Shown here one piece after another: positions 34,824 to 48,600 of a stretch of 64,000 bases of DNA. The notes beneath the pieces are model-generated. The model saw only the letters and a program-made list of their open reading frames with translations. It was not told where the DNA came from and searched no databases. The DNA comes from Bursaphelenchus xylophilus (Eukaryota; Nematoda; Chromadorea; Rhabditida; Aphelenchoididae), in assembly GCA_904066235.2 (NCBI GenBank), contig CAJFCV020000004.1, positions 1 through 64,000 on the forward strand, written 5' to 3'. The position numbers and the translations under genes were made by a program. The stretch's first letter is position 1. Each line of letters opens with the position of its first letter.

Positions 34824-36576
34824 ACACATAAGCAATACTCTTCCATTAAAAACCGGAATATCAAATAATTTCGGCATTTGAGACCCCTAAGCTGACATTA
34901 TATTGCACATGGTTTACCCCCAAGTACCCATAGAAGGCGAAGGAGATTATACAAAGGGCAAAGCCGGTTCTATGCTGTTCTATAGTTGCTAGCAACTGGC
35001 TACTCTTCATTGTAGTCCTTGTATGCTGGTTTATTGAGATCTTATACCTCGAAATGTAAAAATTGACAATTCGTTGTCCACCAAAAAAATTGTGTTTTAA
35101 AATTTTCACCACGCCTCTGGCTGATATGAAATAAAGCAATTGCACAGGGTTAAAGCGGGTCTCCCAGCCTCTTAAACGCTCTTGGTCTCATCAAATTCTG
35201 TCGAGTCTGCGCAAAGTTACACTCGAAATAAAAAAATTGACAATTCGCTGACAACTACTGTATGTCTCCGACGCGCTGAGGCTGAATCGGCGTACCAAAT
35301 TTGGTGATTCTCGTCGTTTCTGAGTCTTCTGAAGCCTAAAGTGTTACGGTAGCTGCTCGTAGTGGATGATATGATCAGAAAATACTCCAAGATTTTTAGT
35401 TAGCTGTTTGATGAACTCATACTGAGCTACATATATTGTATAATGTAACAGTTAATGTGGTTTTTCCGAAAAGAAAGCAGCCCAGACAAGAAATTTTTTG
35501 AAATTAGCGTTAGCTTCATGTACAAGGTCTGAAATGAGTAAAATAATTTCTTATTCTCTTCAAAAAACACCTTTTTTAGTACCGTCAGATACTATGTAGT
35601 ACGAAGTGAAAATATGAGAACTAAGCATCAGAACAACACCACTAACACCTAAAGGCTAAATTTACACCTTGTACTATTACATAGTACCAGATAGTAATAT
35701 TTAGTACTAGAGGAAAAGTTAACATGATTTTCGACCAGCACCTTCGAAAACCCATAAATTCAGCATTTAAAAAAATTAAACGAATTACTGCTCTACTGTA
35801 CTGCATAAGGAAAAAACAGAGGAGTGGAGAGTGGAGTAAAATGCCAAAAATCAGTCGTATCTTGTGAACGTGGAAGATAATTGCGGCAAACCTAGGTTCA
35901 TACGGTTTAGAATTTTGTGTAGCACAGTTTGGAATCAAAAAACCCAAAGCAAATTCGCTTCTAAGGGATGAAACCCGAAGGGCACAGATATGAAAATTTT
36001 AAAAATCCGCAAAGTTGGGGAAAAGGTTTGGCCATAAACAAAGGTGAAATTCAATCTAAGTTTCGCAGTCTAAGTTTTTTTGGTCCAACATAACTTTCCA
36101 TTTTTAGAGCCGACAATTTTAACAACCGAAAACAGCAAAAGAAAATATTAGTTTTTTATTGTTTGTTACTTTTTACTGTAGTTTACTAAAAAGGTATGTT
36201 ATATTTGGTATTAAACAAAATGGGGACGTCTGAGGATTCAGGAAAAAAAAGAATTTTAACATCTGGCCCAAAATTAAAGAAGTTATAGCCGATTCAAATC
36301 GGGCCATAAAATTGGTGCACCCTGTACCTTTTCGGTTTCCCCAATCGTACTTTTCCCCCGCCGTTTTAAAACGAAAGTTTTAGCAGTAAGACTCGCATCT
36401 CTTCTAAAGGCGTTCTTAATAATACGTTGATTGCTTTCTTACACAAGACTAGGCGTTCGGCGCGTTAAAACTAAAAAAACTCCTCTTTCTCGCCGCGGAT
36501 GAGTTTATTAGCCAAATATAATACCAGTTTTTCAACTTGTTATGAGATATTGTTTAAAGCTGTTTCACCGTCCAGA
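34824..36576. other. AT-rich intergenic region
   Basis: No gene recognised. A minus-strand open stretch at 34861-35145 has a hydrophobic segment, ALCIISFAFYGYLGVN, that faintly recalls a TMEM144 helix but lacks exon signals. At 35715-35830 there is a fragment related to the 118-bp unit at 19982-20190. Confidence 0.4.
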
Positions 36577-38929
36577 TTATAAATTGAGTTTCGACAAAAC
36601 CACCAACAATGTCCCAACACATATGAGAGCAAATGCAACGCACAAATAAAGGTAGTTTCGCTTTGTCTGAAATAAATTTTCTGCATAAATTACTGCAAAT
36701 GCTTTTTGTGTTGTATACAAAATCGGTCATATAAATATTAAAAAAAATTTTTCCCCAAATCGCGATTTTCGGTGCACAAAATAGTGGACTGCTGATTTAA
36801 GCACTTAAGCCTACGGTGCAGAGTTAAGACATTGTGCACTGATTTCGAAAAACTTAAAAAATGAACCGGATTTCAGAATTCGGCACCGAGAAAAAATTAA
36901 GTCGACGCCAATTTTTCGATTTGGGCGTCCACTTTTTTGTGCACCGAAAATCGCGATTTGGGAAACAAAATTTTTAAATACTTATATGACCACCTTTATA
37001 TACATATACATATAGGCTCGTCTGATTGCACTCACTGTGATTTCTTTGAAATAAAATACGCTCCACAGGGCTGCAACGCAGCCGGGAACAGTTGTAGTAA
37101 TCGGGTACGTTATGGTCTGTCCCAGACGATCGTTGGATAAGATCATTCCCGCCATCGAGACTCCCCATATCACACCGCCGACCATCGACGGCAACACTAT
37201 TTTTGGATTGACAATTGGATTGTTCTTCCTGAAAGGTGTGAGAAGTAAAAGAAAGGATGAGTCGTGAAAAGAACTCGTCTATAATATGTTTCAACCTAGC
37301 GTGATTTGCGGTCAATTAGGCGTTCTTAAAAATTCTCTATGTTTTCATCGGTATAAGTTGCATATGGGTTTTCAAAGGTTTCGCTTCCATTACATTCAGC
37401 AAATTCCTGGATTGCACCAGGCTCAATTTCTAGTGCTAATATTGCCAAATTTTAGTCTTGTTTTTAACATCTCGGCGTTGCGCTTTAAACAACTGTCTTG
37501 TCGACCTACCGCAATAACGCATATCCAACGAAAATGCTGCTGGAACCAATAAAGACACCAAAGTACGTCGAAAAAACAAACGGTAAACCCGCGGTCGGTG
37601 CGTACGGAAAGTCATCATGATGATTTTGAATGTAAAATATGGGTAATAAAGTGGCTCCATAGAAGAGACCAGAGATCAGCGCCAAAATTATGCACAGAAT
37701 GCGGTTTGCGTTCAATTTTTTTCCGCTGTCGTCGCATTTCGAGTGATCAGGCTGGAGGATCAATGGAAGAGATTTCGATTTTCGATGAAATCTGTGGTGT
37801 GTTTGAGGGTATGGCTCAATCCCGTCGTGTCCGTGATGATAAAACCCGGGTGTCGGTGAGTAATCGGAGGGAACGGGAGCGACGTAGCTGGAGTGGCCGC
37901 TTAACGGGTCCGTTATTCGAGGGGTTTTCCGGACGAATGCGATCACAAATCCTCTGCAACGAGAAACTGAAGCGTTTTTCAAATTTTTGATAAGTTTTTC
38001 CCAAGTTATTGGCTCAATAAGCCCTGCAGGTCAGGCCGACTAATCCCGCATAACAAAAACGGTCGGAATTAAACTGACCTAACAACAATGAATGAAGTCA
38101 AACAATTTGTATGTTAATCGGACTGCTTACCCCAAGAGTACAAATCCCAATCCGGCAAGATTAAGGGCATCGCTAGCGGGTGCCCTTGCTTTCACTCCGA
38201 ACAATCCAAAACGTCCCGTCGCCCAGCCTGTTATGCAATTTGTCGTGTTCCATAGTAGTAAGGCCACCGCCAGCCCAAGTCCACTGATGACTTTTTGTGA
38301 GACCGTATTTGCCACCGTCCAAACGATCCCGCCAATCACAGCCAACGGCTGAAAGGATGGGAAACCCTCGATAATATTAACAATGAATCCGGTTAACAAT
38401 ATCCCGACGCTCATCGCCCATTGCACAAAGAAACCTGAAAAAATTTAGTTCTTGGGTAACAAGCACGCTACAAGTTTGAGGTGCAAAAAATAATTTTTAA
38501 AATGTGATGTAGCGGCTAGCTAGTGCATGAAAAGATCAAACTGTAGATCTTCAAGTTCTCGAATTACAAATCAAGACAGATCTTGAATATAAGCAAGACA
38601 CTAAGGAAAATACAAAAGGATGGCAAAAGAAAGCGCAGTTCTGGCATTTTTCATCCTACAACTGGCGGTAATTTCTGCAGTTTGAAGGCTAGAAGTCCAG
38701 CATGCGCTACAGTGAAAGTCTTGGTCTTAATCTTTCCCAAATTCTTCACAGATCTGAGTTTTGCGTGGCCAGCGCGCTTTCTCCGAAATTCTTCAAAAAA
38801 AATCTTACCATCTCCTGTCGGATATCGCCTAATTGGAACGTGCAGTGTCCCAAAACCAACAGCGGCAATTACACACGCGCCCACGCCTTGCCACAGCTCA
38901 AACTCGGACATGGTTTCGGAGTCATCCAT
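36577..38929 (-). CDS. TMEM144-like multi-pass membrane protein
   Basis: Five exons: 38929-38809, 38434-38131, 37953-37510, 37228-37036 and 36666-36577, all with GT..AG borders and matching phases, giving 383 aa. TMEM144 family signatures are VIAAVGFGTLHVPI with YPTGDG in exon 1; VQWAMSVGILLTGF, GFPSFQPLAVIGG and GWATGRFGLFG in exon 2; NRILCIILALISGLFYG and VFSTYFGVFIGS in exon 3; GGVIWGVSMAG and ALWSVFYFKEI in exon 4; and KRNYLYLCVAFALICVG then LSK in exon 5. The family is predicted to be a ten-helix transporter of the drug/metabolite type (carbohydrate transport is inferred for the family, not shown). A TTTTTAG acceptor six bases before the ATG would suit trans-splicing. A MITE sits in the last intron. 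Confidence 0.93.
36715..37000. mobile_element. Palindromic MITE, family M2, in the last intron of the TMEM144-like gene
   Basis: The ends GGTCATATAAATATT and ATATTT...ATATGACC, with inner arms AAATCGCGATTTTCGGTGCAC and GTGCACCGAAAATCGCGATTT, form a long foldback. The centre contains TTAAGCACTTAAGCC. It shares sequence throughout with 46377-46718. The inverted gene copy at 34390-34705 lacks it. Confidence 0.85.
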
Positions 38930-39841
38930 GGTTCCTAAAAATAGAAACCTTAAAGTAAACTGTACGATTTTAAACTCCAAATTTAACTTGGGAACTTTAA
39001 ACTGCAACGAGATGTCCAAAAAATGCTGTGCGCGTGTATGAAAGGCGCGTATTTGTTTGCAAAGTCTCATAAGTCAAACGTTTTCTACATCAACAATAAC
39101 CGCGGAGCTGCGTTCACTCTATTACTCAATTGTCCACCGGATAAACAGCCTCTCTGCTGCTTTTTTTTGGGGATTTACAGTTCAATCGGCGTGAAGGCAA
39201 AACGACACCGATGATCAAACTTTTTATTTATTTGCGAAATTAAAAGCGTGTTTTTTTTTGAAACACGCCGGCTTCAATTTGAAAGCTTTCAACTCTAGTG
39301 CTTAATGCTTTCGCATTTTGTTTGGACGTCATTCGCCATTGTCACAAAATTGGTCAGAGCCTTCGCAATTGTTCGATTTATAGTTTTATGGCGTACGGCC
39401 GCAGTGCGTCCCGACAAGGCGTACCCGTTGCTCTACCCTGGACTCAACACCAAATGTTTTACGGTGGAGGGTAAACACAAGGGAATTGAGAAAAATGAAA
39501 GTGTTGAAATTAATCGATCAGAACGCCGGCCCCAAAGTAGAAAACAACACAAGCAAAAATGCACAACGGCTTGAACATAATTTGTTTTTTTGTAGGCTAA
39601 AGAGTGAAACGAGCCCATAGCCGACGTTTTATATTACGGTGATCAGCTGGATATGAACACTTAATTGGCTTCAAATGGGTCAAACACGGATGTCGGAGAA
39701 ATTCAGTCTGATCAAAACGTCAGAGGATACATGGATTAAAGTTTGGGAAAAGAGAAATCAACAAAAATATAAGGCTTTTTGAGCATTCTCAGCAACACCC
39801 TTGAAACTCCGCATGCCTATTATTATATATTTGCGTATATA
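38930..39841. other. Intergenic region upstream of the TMEM144-like gene
   Basis: No gene or repeat recognised. It should contain the promoter of the TMEM144-like gene (transcribed leftward). A short self-complementary patch, GCGTGTTTTTTTTTGAAACACGC, is at 39247-39269. Confidence 0.4.
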
Positions 39842-39996
39842 TCAGTCTGTCGGAAAAATAACGGCGGATCGTCGCAGCAAAATGTCTCGCCTCGCCGCTA
39901 CCGCGCACCAAATCCCAAGTCGCGGCTTGCGGTCGCAAAGCGATGATGGGCGATTCCGAGGAGCGACGATCCACCGTTATTTTTCCGACAGACTGA
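39842..39996. mobile_element. 155-bp MITE with 37-bp inverted ends
   Basis: Starts TCAGTCTGTCGGAAAAATAACGGCGGATCGTCGC and ends with its complement GCGACGATCCACCGTTATTTTTCCGACAGACTGA, with one mismatch. Flanking sequence is TATA on both sides, consistent with a TA target duplication. No coding capacity. Confidence 0.88.
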
Positions 39997-42624
39997 TATA
40001 TGTAAGGGTTGTAAACCGATTAAAAATGCTAGCTTGCTTTTTTTTCTGTAAAGCATAAATATTCAATTTTTTGTCAAATGAGGGACTATGCCGAATTAGG
40101 AGAAATGAGCAAAGAAAGAAGTGTTCGGCTATAGCTTACAATGGTTTTCCCAAAAAAAATTTTTTTTGATAAAAAGTAAGACGTCGCACTTTTCGGGGTA
40201 TATACTTGTTTTTGTCTACAAAAAGTTATTGAAATCGCAGGTTTTGCTTTGTTGATCAAAAAGATTACTGAGAAATGAGCGGTGGTTGGCCTCTATTTAT
40301 AAGCTCACAACAGGGCAAAGAAATTGCAGTATCCAGATATGGTTATAATATCTTTAGATCCGTTTCAAATACTCTTAACATTTCGCTGAAACCCGTTAAA
40401 CACGACGTTCAGAGGTACTTAAAATTTCTTATATCTATATTGTGTCACGTATCAATTATTGCAAACCTTAGATCGCGTTTTGCAAAGGCAGCCGAGATGT
40501 TCGTCGGTCTCTGGCGACATGACAGCAGAAGAAACGGGAAGTGATAAACAAAAAGCGCCTTCCTTTACATCTATCTCAATCTTTTTGAGGGAAAAATGAG
40601 TCAAAATTACCGCCAAGTTTAAAGAAAATCCGGGCGTAAACACGGAGGTCTTCCAAATTCTCCCCAAAAATCAGAGCCCTCTTCCTTTGAGTTCGTCCTT
40701 TCCTTGGCCGTCCAACGAGTTTCCGCTTGACATGAAAATTCACGAACGTCAGGTGGGAGAGCCAAAGATTTCCTTCCGTTCGACAGCCTTGTTTCGTCTG
40801 TTTTTTTGCTCATGACGCAGGCGGGGTTTTGGCCAACTTGACCACATATTATTACCGATCCGGAAGCATGCGGAAATTGCATAGTGTTCAATGAGGGATA
40901 AGTGCAAACACCGCTGTAAAAAAGGTTTGTAGGGTCCAAAAAGCTCTTTTGTTCACACGGATTTTTATTGTAAGTCTATTATACGAACAAATTGAGTGTA
41001 ACGTGATTTTTCACAAAGGTTCGAACGTTGCGTTTATAAAAGGGCGTGGTTCAAAAGGAACACTTACCCTCAAATAGATCAAAAAGAGGCCGGTGTTGTA
41101 GACTACCATAAAATTCAAAAGTTAACAAAGTAAGCATTGCTGCAAACCGGGCCGCAGGCCCGGGCCTAAATCTATAAGCGTAAAAAAAATAAATAAAATA
41201 AATAAAATAAAATAAAACCTCCGCCGAATCCGCCGCCGGGAAAGAAAGTACAAAATTTTTGCCATCTGTGCATCGGATGAAAACAAAAAATCGCCCCAAC
41301 CTCTTTTCCAACATGAATCTGCAAAAGCCGAAGGCCCAAAACAACGTCCGCCGAAATCTGAGGTCTCCGCCGCGCCTCCGCGGATGTGCGTAAAATCGAA
41401 AACGCAAAAAAGCATACCGTAAAATCCACGGAGGTTTAACGCAAACTTGATTTCAGCCGTTGCAACGGCGTTTCCGCTATGTAATACGATGTGATTTTAA
41501 AAAAAGGCCCTAATTGTCACCGCCGAGAAATGGGCCCTCCGCCGACGAAAAAAAATTTTTTTAGAGATTCGAAAAACGCACGACGTCAATTTTTAGAAGC
41601 AAAAAGAAATTCGTTGATAGCTGAAAAGAACACAAAGGTATAAGCAAATTATTTGTTCCAAATTTCTTGAAACACCCTGTAAAATCTTGTTCTTTCGTAG
41701 GCAAAAATAAATGTCGCGTAAAAATACGTATCCCAAATGCGAAGTTTCTGCGCCGCCTCCGCCGGAAGTTATAGCCTCCGACTTTCCTTCACGTTTTTTG
41801 TATGACCCTGTATTCATAAAAAAAATCATTTTTTTAAAGATGAGAAGGTCTTTGCACAAGAAGTCGTTTTTGAAGAAAAATGAATACATTTTTTTGCAAA
41901 CCCTATGGTCAAGAAACACATGCATAACAAATCCGAAGGCAGGCTGAGCATCACACGCATTTTGATCATCGAAAAATTAAATAAAAGTGGTCATGAGCAA
42001 CACACAGCGCTAATGGATCAACATGTTTTATTCGTCAATAATTTACGATGTATAAATATATAAATCGATTATTAAAAAAATAGTTCTTGAAGAAAAGTGA
42101 TTCAACGATTTTGATTATTATTGATCAACAAGAGTAACGGGGCTTCTTATGGGTTGAGATTAGTGGTAATATGTATGAGTCTTGACAATTGTTTAGATAC
42201 AAAAAGAAATTGCGCCTGGCACGAAAAATCATACTAGGTTTTCTTGAAGAAACATAATTTCGAAGGAGGAGTTGAACGTATGTACAATAATGTGATGATT
42301 GTTGTTGGGATGAAGTAACGATTCGTCGAAGGCCTCACAAAGAAAAATGAAGTTGAAAATAAACGCCGAGAAAGACCGAAACTCTTTTACAATTAAAAGA
42401 ACGAAACTGCCTGCTTTACAAAAAAAATTTACACATGTTTATAGAAAATTGAACCATCTTACGATGCGATCTTGATTTTGATTCCTTCGCTTTTCAAATC
42501 GCATAAAAGTTTTTTATCTCAGAAAAGAAACGATAGAAATTATCGAAAAGTTGATTATATAATTTGTGACAAAAATAGAGAATTTTGAATGAGACCCGAT
42601 GAAGAGATTGGACAAGACAAATGC
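39997..42624. other. Intergenic region between the TMEM144-like gene and FoxP
   Basis: Holds a relic of satellite 1 (GCGTTTTGCAAAGGCAGCCGAGATG, about 40472-40500), a GC-rich CCGCCGAATCCGCCG area at 41215-41400, and the single-ended relic of the 896-bp element at 41672-41812. A 106-codon minus frame at 40619-40939 has no recognisable domain. No supported gene. Confidence 0.4.
41672..41812. mobile_element. Right-end relic of the 896-bp TIR element family
   Basis: AATCTTGTTCTTTCGTAGGCAAAAATAAATGTC, TTCTGCGCCGCCTCCGCCGGAAGTTATAGCCTCC and TGACCCTGTA match, with substitutions, the right terminal repeat at 30045-30178. The left arm is absent, so it is a truncated old insertion or a solo end. Confidence 0.75.
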
Positions 42625-45600
42625 TCAATTTGGTGAATTCGAACGCCGCTGGACATCAATGCTTTCATCGCTTGAATCCTGTCGCGACAACGGACTCTGG
42701 CTTTCGTCTTGGGCCTGACTTGCAGCCAAATCGCCACGTTGTTCCACCAAACGAGAGCTGGTCGTAATTGAGGTCGATTGGCTACCGGCATTCACAAAAT
42801 TTGCCAGAGTTTTTTCCTCTAAGCCGCTGAGAATCCCCAGAGGATTTGCGGACTTTAGAAGAGCTTGCAAGGCCTCGGCGTTGGCCTGACTTAAGCCCGG
42901 CAACATGTACGGCTCGTTGACGCCTTCGGTTCTCGAAAACGGTCTTATCGGCTGGCTACTAGACATTGAGGTTCCCGCATCTGCAAGATAGTGAGGTTAG
43001 AAAAGGAGCGCAGACTTGATAGGCTTTTAGCAAAGCAAATCGAAGAGCTCCACTTGGAGTAATTCAATTTTTCGTATAGCAACTTACCTGAAATCCTAAG
43101 CGAACCTCCTCCGCTACTCATCGGAGCAAACAATTCATCGATCACCAGCCTAGGACTCTGACTTCTTGCCCGTTTGCTCTCAATCTCCGCTCCGACCATT
43201 TCATCACCGCCTCCCGGCTGTCCAAGATGCGCAGCGGCCCGTGAAAGCAACGTCAACGGATTTGAGCCGTTTGTTGTGCTCGGTTGTCCGACACTTTGAA
43301 ACAGATCCAAAAACTGCGCTTGATGCAGCATGTTCAAGGTCTGCTGCTGATGATGTTGATGGATGTCCGTAGAGGGTGCGGGACTCGAAGCTGCCGAGTC
43401 GCCGGCATTTTTTAGAGCTAGCGCGGCTCGAGCGACCGCGGCGTTCGAGCGCTGCGGCCGGCGTTTATAGAACTCGGAGTCGTCGACGGTCCACACCGCT
43501 CCTTTAACGTTTTGCTCTACCCGAGCGAAGCACTTGTGCAATGATAAATTATGGCGTACGGCATTCTGAAAAGCGCGAATCAGAAGCTAATTTATCAGAA
43601 AACGGGCAGTAAGGCAAAATGATTACCTTCCAAGTCGCCGCATTTCGCCTAAAATACGCAAAGGTCTCCTGAAACCATTGATAAATCTCGTTAAGAGTTA
43701 GTTGTCGGTCCTTAGACTCCATTATAGCTTGACGAATTAACGACGCGTACGTGTATGGAGGTCGCACGTCGTTGTTCTTGTAATACTCCCGATTCTTCGC
43801 AATGTCGGCTCCAATAGGGAGCACTGCCTTGTCGGAGACCCTCCTCCTTGCCGAAGACGAAGAAGTGGAGGCCGCTGGATTGGGTGAAGCGGCTGGTGAT
43901 GTTCCGGGAAGACTAAGTGTACCGAAAGGGTCACGAGTTTCCGATCTTGACGGTGAAAGAGATGGGGAATGGAGGTTCCCGTAGTTTAATGGGACGTCAT
44001 GCTCGGATTTGATGGATCTTGCTGAGGACTCGGACTAAAAGAGCAATATGAGTAAAAGGTTGTTTCACAGAAAGGTCCATCAAATTAAAGGTATTCGGAT
44101 CGTTGAAGATCCCCATTATTTGCGATCTAACTCTTAGATTTTCGTTAAATCTATATGTTTCGTAGGTTACAATTCTGTCCCCCCTCCCCTCCCCATTTTT
44201 TGTGGCTCGAAGCATGATACTTACCTTTACCATTGAAGGCAGCTGACTACTGCTTTGTTGCGAGAACGAATTTAAAATATTTGAGCTGACCGACGAAGCG
44301 GACATGTTTGAGGCTACATTCCGTTGAAAGTTGGGCGTTTGCGTCGTCCCAAACCCGGCGTGCTTCTGAAAAAATCATTTTAGTTTGCAACATAGAATAT
44401 ATGTATGATACGCATACATCAATGATATGCGCATGCATGATATTTTTACAACGACCTAATTCAAGTTTAAGTTTTGTCTTTTTTGTAATGCTTTAGCGAT
44501 TAAGAAACATACAGTAGTTCGAAACCAGTTGGACGGCATTCGAGCCAATAATGGTGGCAAAGCGGCTAATCCGCATGACGCAGAAAAGTTATCCCATTTT
44601 CGAGTGAAATTAGTCTCTATATCCCCACATTCATTCAACGAATTTGGCCCTAATCTTCCGGAATATTATGTTGTCCTTAAACCACTTTTCGCGTGAAAAG
44701 TGGTTTTAACGAGAAAACAACAACACAAAAACAAAAATTACGAAAAGTCATCAAAATCAAACATACAGTATGGACTTGCGTCAGCTAAGAGACACTTGAT
44801 TTGTTGCCCGCTGTTTATAAAATTCGAGGATCTTTTATTCCACACGCATCTCTCCGCCATATTTGAAAGGCGAACTATTTAAACTGGCTTACAGGCCACT
44901 ACATCCCGACTAACAACCTCCCCAAACCTACTGCTTCCATTCCCTGGAGCCCCGCGTGGCTTGCCTTCGGCGACAACATTGGCGACCTCGTCGCGGATGC
45001 CGTCGAATGTTTGGGAGGATTTGTTGTGTTCAAACCTAGATGAGGCTGCGTGCTGTCCGGTGAGTGCTTCATTTGCAAATGCTGCATCATTGCCTGGAGT
45101 CGAGAGCGCTCCTCGTTCAACCGGGTCTCCAGCCCCTCAACTATGCCTATTTGAAGTTTGTATTGAGCTACACTGCTGTCGTCAGTGGTATGCGCAACAT
45201 TCAAGTGATGCATAAAGCTCGCCATCGATTCACAAGACGTGTTGCATTGCGGCCATTGACACACGCCGTTACTGTACAAAGGATGAACTAAAATAAAAGA
45301 GATAAGCTACTGGATCAGATCAAAAACCCTTTTTCGTCTGACATCCTCATTAAACTCTCGATAAAAGTCATTAAATATATCGGTAGTTCTTATAATGTGT
45401 GAGCTAAGATTGCATTTGGTTGTTTGTGGCCTACAACGAAAATCCGAAACAAATTTCAAGAGGAGCGGAGGGTTGCATTTTAGGTTCTTTCTTTGTAATT
45501 GGAAACGGGTTGTAGGTTTAATGAAAAGGAAAGCGTTGTTACAAACCCAATGCCCATGGTATGACGCATTTTGCTTACCAATAACATCGCCGGCTCCAGT

Positions 45601-48600
45601 CCCAATTCCAATCGGAGTTCTCGTCCCAACATTCCCCATTGGCACATGTCCTAACAGGTTGTTTCCGAGGCCAGGCAAACCCGCAAGCAATTGAATATCC
45701 AGCAATGAATTGTTAAACAGTTGGGGACTCCGATTGGTCCCACTCATTTGCGTTGGCGACTGTGAACTCATCAGCAGATTCTGAAGCGTCCGAAGATCCA
45801 GTTGTGTGAGCTGGGTCTGCATGGGTTGCGCATGGGGAAGTTGACGACCCACACTGTCCTGTAAGGCGAGCATCAGCTGTTCTTCCAGCTGAAATACGAA
45901 CGATTAGAAGCTCAAACTTGGGGGTTTTGAAAATGCAACAATATGTAAGTCGGCCGAAATCGACGCGATCAAAATACCCTACGGCTTATTGTAATATGGA
46001 TAAAAGACCGAGATTTGCGGCAAAAAACGAATATCCATAACTTTTACCTAGATATTATTGATGTGAGTACTTGCAAAATACCTTAAAATAGGTGATAAGC
46101 TACAGTGAGGGACCTGCTCCAATGGCAAAAAACGTCTATTTTTGCATCTCGAGGGAAGGGTTTGGAGACATTTTGGTCCCTTCCGGGATGCAAAATGAGA
46201 CGTTTTTTGCTATTGGAACCGGTCCCTCACTGTATCCTAGGACCCGATAAATTTATCAGAGATAATCTACTAACTAAGCTTTCTTCTAGCCTCCCTCGTG
46301 CATACAACGACGAACTGACACGATCCATAGTATCGTTGACCCGAACTGTCGCTGCCCGGAAAAGTCGCAGCGTCCATATAAAGGTAGTCATATAAGATCT
46401 CGGAATTTTTTTTTCCCAAATCGCGATTGTCGGTGCACAAAAACGTCGACGCCCAAATCGAAAAATTGGCGTCAACTTAATTTTTTCAGCACCGAATTCC
46501 GAAATGCGGTGCTGACTTAAGCACTTAAGTCTTCGGTGCAGACTTAAGACTTTGTGCACTAATTTCGAAAAACTTGGAAAAATTTACCGAATTTCAGAAT
46601 TCGGTGCCAAGAAAAAAATAAGTCGACGCCAATTTTCCGATTTGGGCGTCGACTTTTTTGTGCACCGACAATCGCGATTTGGAAAAAAAATTCCGAGATC
46701 TTATATGACCACCTTTATATATCTACTAAAAATCTTTACGAAAACCCATTTCTCAAGCTAAATTCAGCTATAATAAAATTAGAAAAATTGGAAATATTGC
46801 AAGTCTTCGCCAAGCCTCCGCCGAGCCTTCGCCGAGCGGTTTTTGCCAGGCCTCATAGGCACTTCCTATAACCTTTTTTTGGGTATACCTGCCCTACGCC
46901 CCGTCTCGATCGATTTTGTGATGACCCGAACTGCCGTCGACCCGAAAAGTCGGGACGTAAAGGTATTCGCTCTGACCATGCTCCGCACTTCGCGCGCTGT
47001 CTCCTTATTTTGCGCCACAACGACTTCGTAAACGAAACCTTTCTACAACGAACAAATTTTTTGGTCGCTTAAATTGTACAGATCTTGACTTTTTTCTTAA
47101 ATCCATAACTCTCTGTAAGTCGCAATAGATGGCATTATGACAGACTAATCACTATACGAGCTACACGTAGCTTCTGCGAAACAGATACAAAGTGTTTACA
47201 GCACCGGCGGCGAGCCGCATAAATACAAACGAATCTGACATGAGACGGATTTAATGCTCTCCTACCACGGTGGCATTAACAGAAATGCCGTTTGTTTACG
47301 TTGCCCCCTTCGCCAGATAAACAGCGGATTAGCAGGCTGTTTTATAAAAAAGGATTACCTTCGTATCAGTACAATGAAATTAAGTATATTATTTTGATTA
47401 AACGCGCTGATGTAATCAATTGTTTCCACACAATTAGAAATTCATAAAATATATCTCGTGTGCAATTCGTCAAGACTCAAGAGGTAAAGCGTTTCCTGTA
47501 GGTGTTTTGACTTCCTAACTATTTGCGAGATATGTAAAAATCGCTGGCATTCTTTTTTAAATTTTGCTAAGGTTCATTTAAATCGGAGAGCTTTAGGCAC
47601 TTCCCCTCCAATGTTCAGCTTTCACTGTACCCAGCTGTTTGCATCTCAGGGAAAACAACAGCAATGCCCGCAAACAAACTGTACCTACGTAATCGATTAC
47701 TCTTGTGGTCTCTCACCTTTTCGCGCTCTCTTGTTATTTACTCGCGGGAAAAGGAAAACAAAATTTTCAGTCCAGTGCATCCAGTATGCCCGCAGGGCGC
47801 CGAAAACACTCTGACTAATGCGAGTAAAAGTTGTTTTTCCAACTGTTTACTTTCTAAACACGGCCCTCTGCAAAATGCATATTATATAAAAGAAACTGTG
47901 GTTTTCTACAGATAAAACAAGGAAAAGCTGAAAAGTCAGGTGGCTACCGTATACAAGGGAGAGTAGGATACAAATTGTAGAAGTAAATAGTGTTTCTAAA
48001 CATATAGGGGAACTACTCAAAATGCAAAGCTCTGAGTTTCCTTAAATTTGGCAAACAAACCTCATATAGAAGACATTTTCAAATGCCAAAAATTTAAGCT
48101 CGCACTTTGAAGGAGAGGCCGAGATATTCAACGATTGAAAGCATTAGGAAAATTTGTAGTAGTGGTCAAGTTGATATGAATATCTCGGAATTATTGGAGT
48201 AAACATTAACTTTACGAAAATTAGATCGGAAGATCGACCTAAAAGAGCTATAGCACTTTCGAAATGCAATTCCCAATTTTCACCCAAAATTTTCCAAAAA
48301 CGGTTAATTTTGCCAAATTTAGACGCAAAAATTTCAATGGTTTTCACATTGAAATGGGAGCTAAAAATGTCGCATAGCCTTTATTAGACAAAGTTTTATC
48401 CAAATCAAAGCCACCAAAATCTAGTAGCTGCAAAATAATTTCCCATTTACTAAGGACCTCCATAACAAACAAAAATCACCCCTCTTTCTTTCGTTTTCAA
48501 AAGATTCCCCTATCTTGGAACAATTTCATTAAGGCCTTAGGAGTGTATTGAAAACCCAGACGAATCATTTCACCCCTACCCCATCCCTTCTCCGTTATAA

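Noticed and set aside
34861..35145. 94-codon minus frame with a hydrophobic segment
   Set aside because: It faintly resembles a TMEM144 helix but has no splice signals or further family motifs, so it is not called as a gene.
40619..40939. 106-codon minus frame MDPTNLFYSGV
   Set aside because: No recognisable domain, no flanking exons and no repeat of it elsewhere; plausible as chance in this composition.
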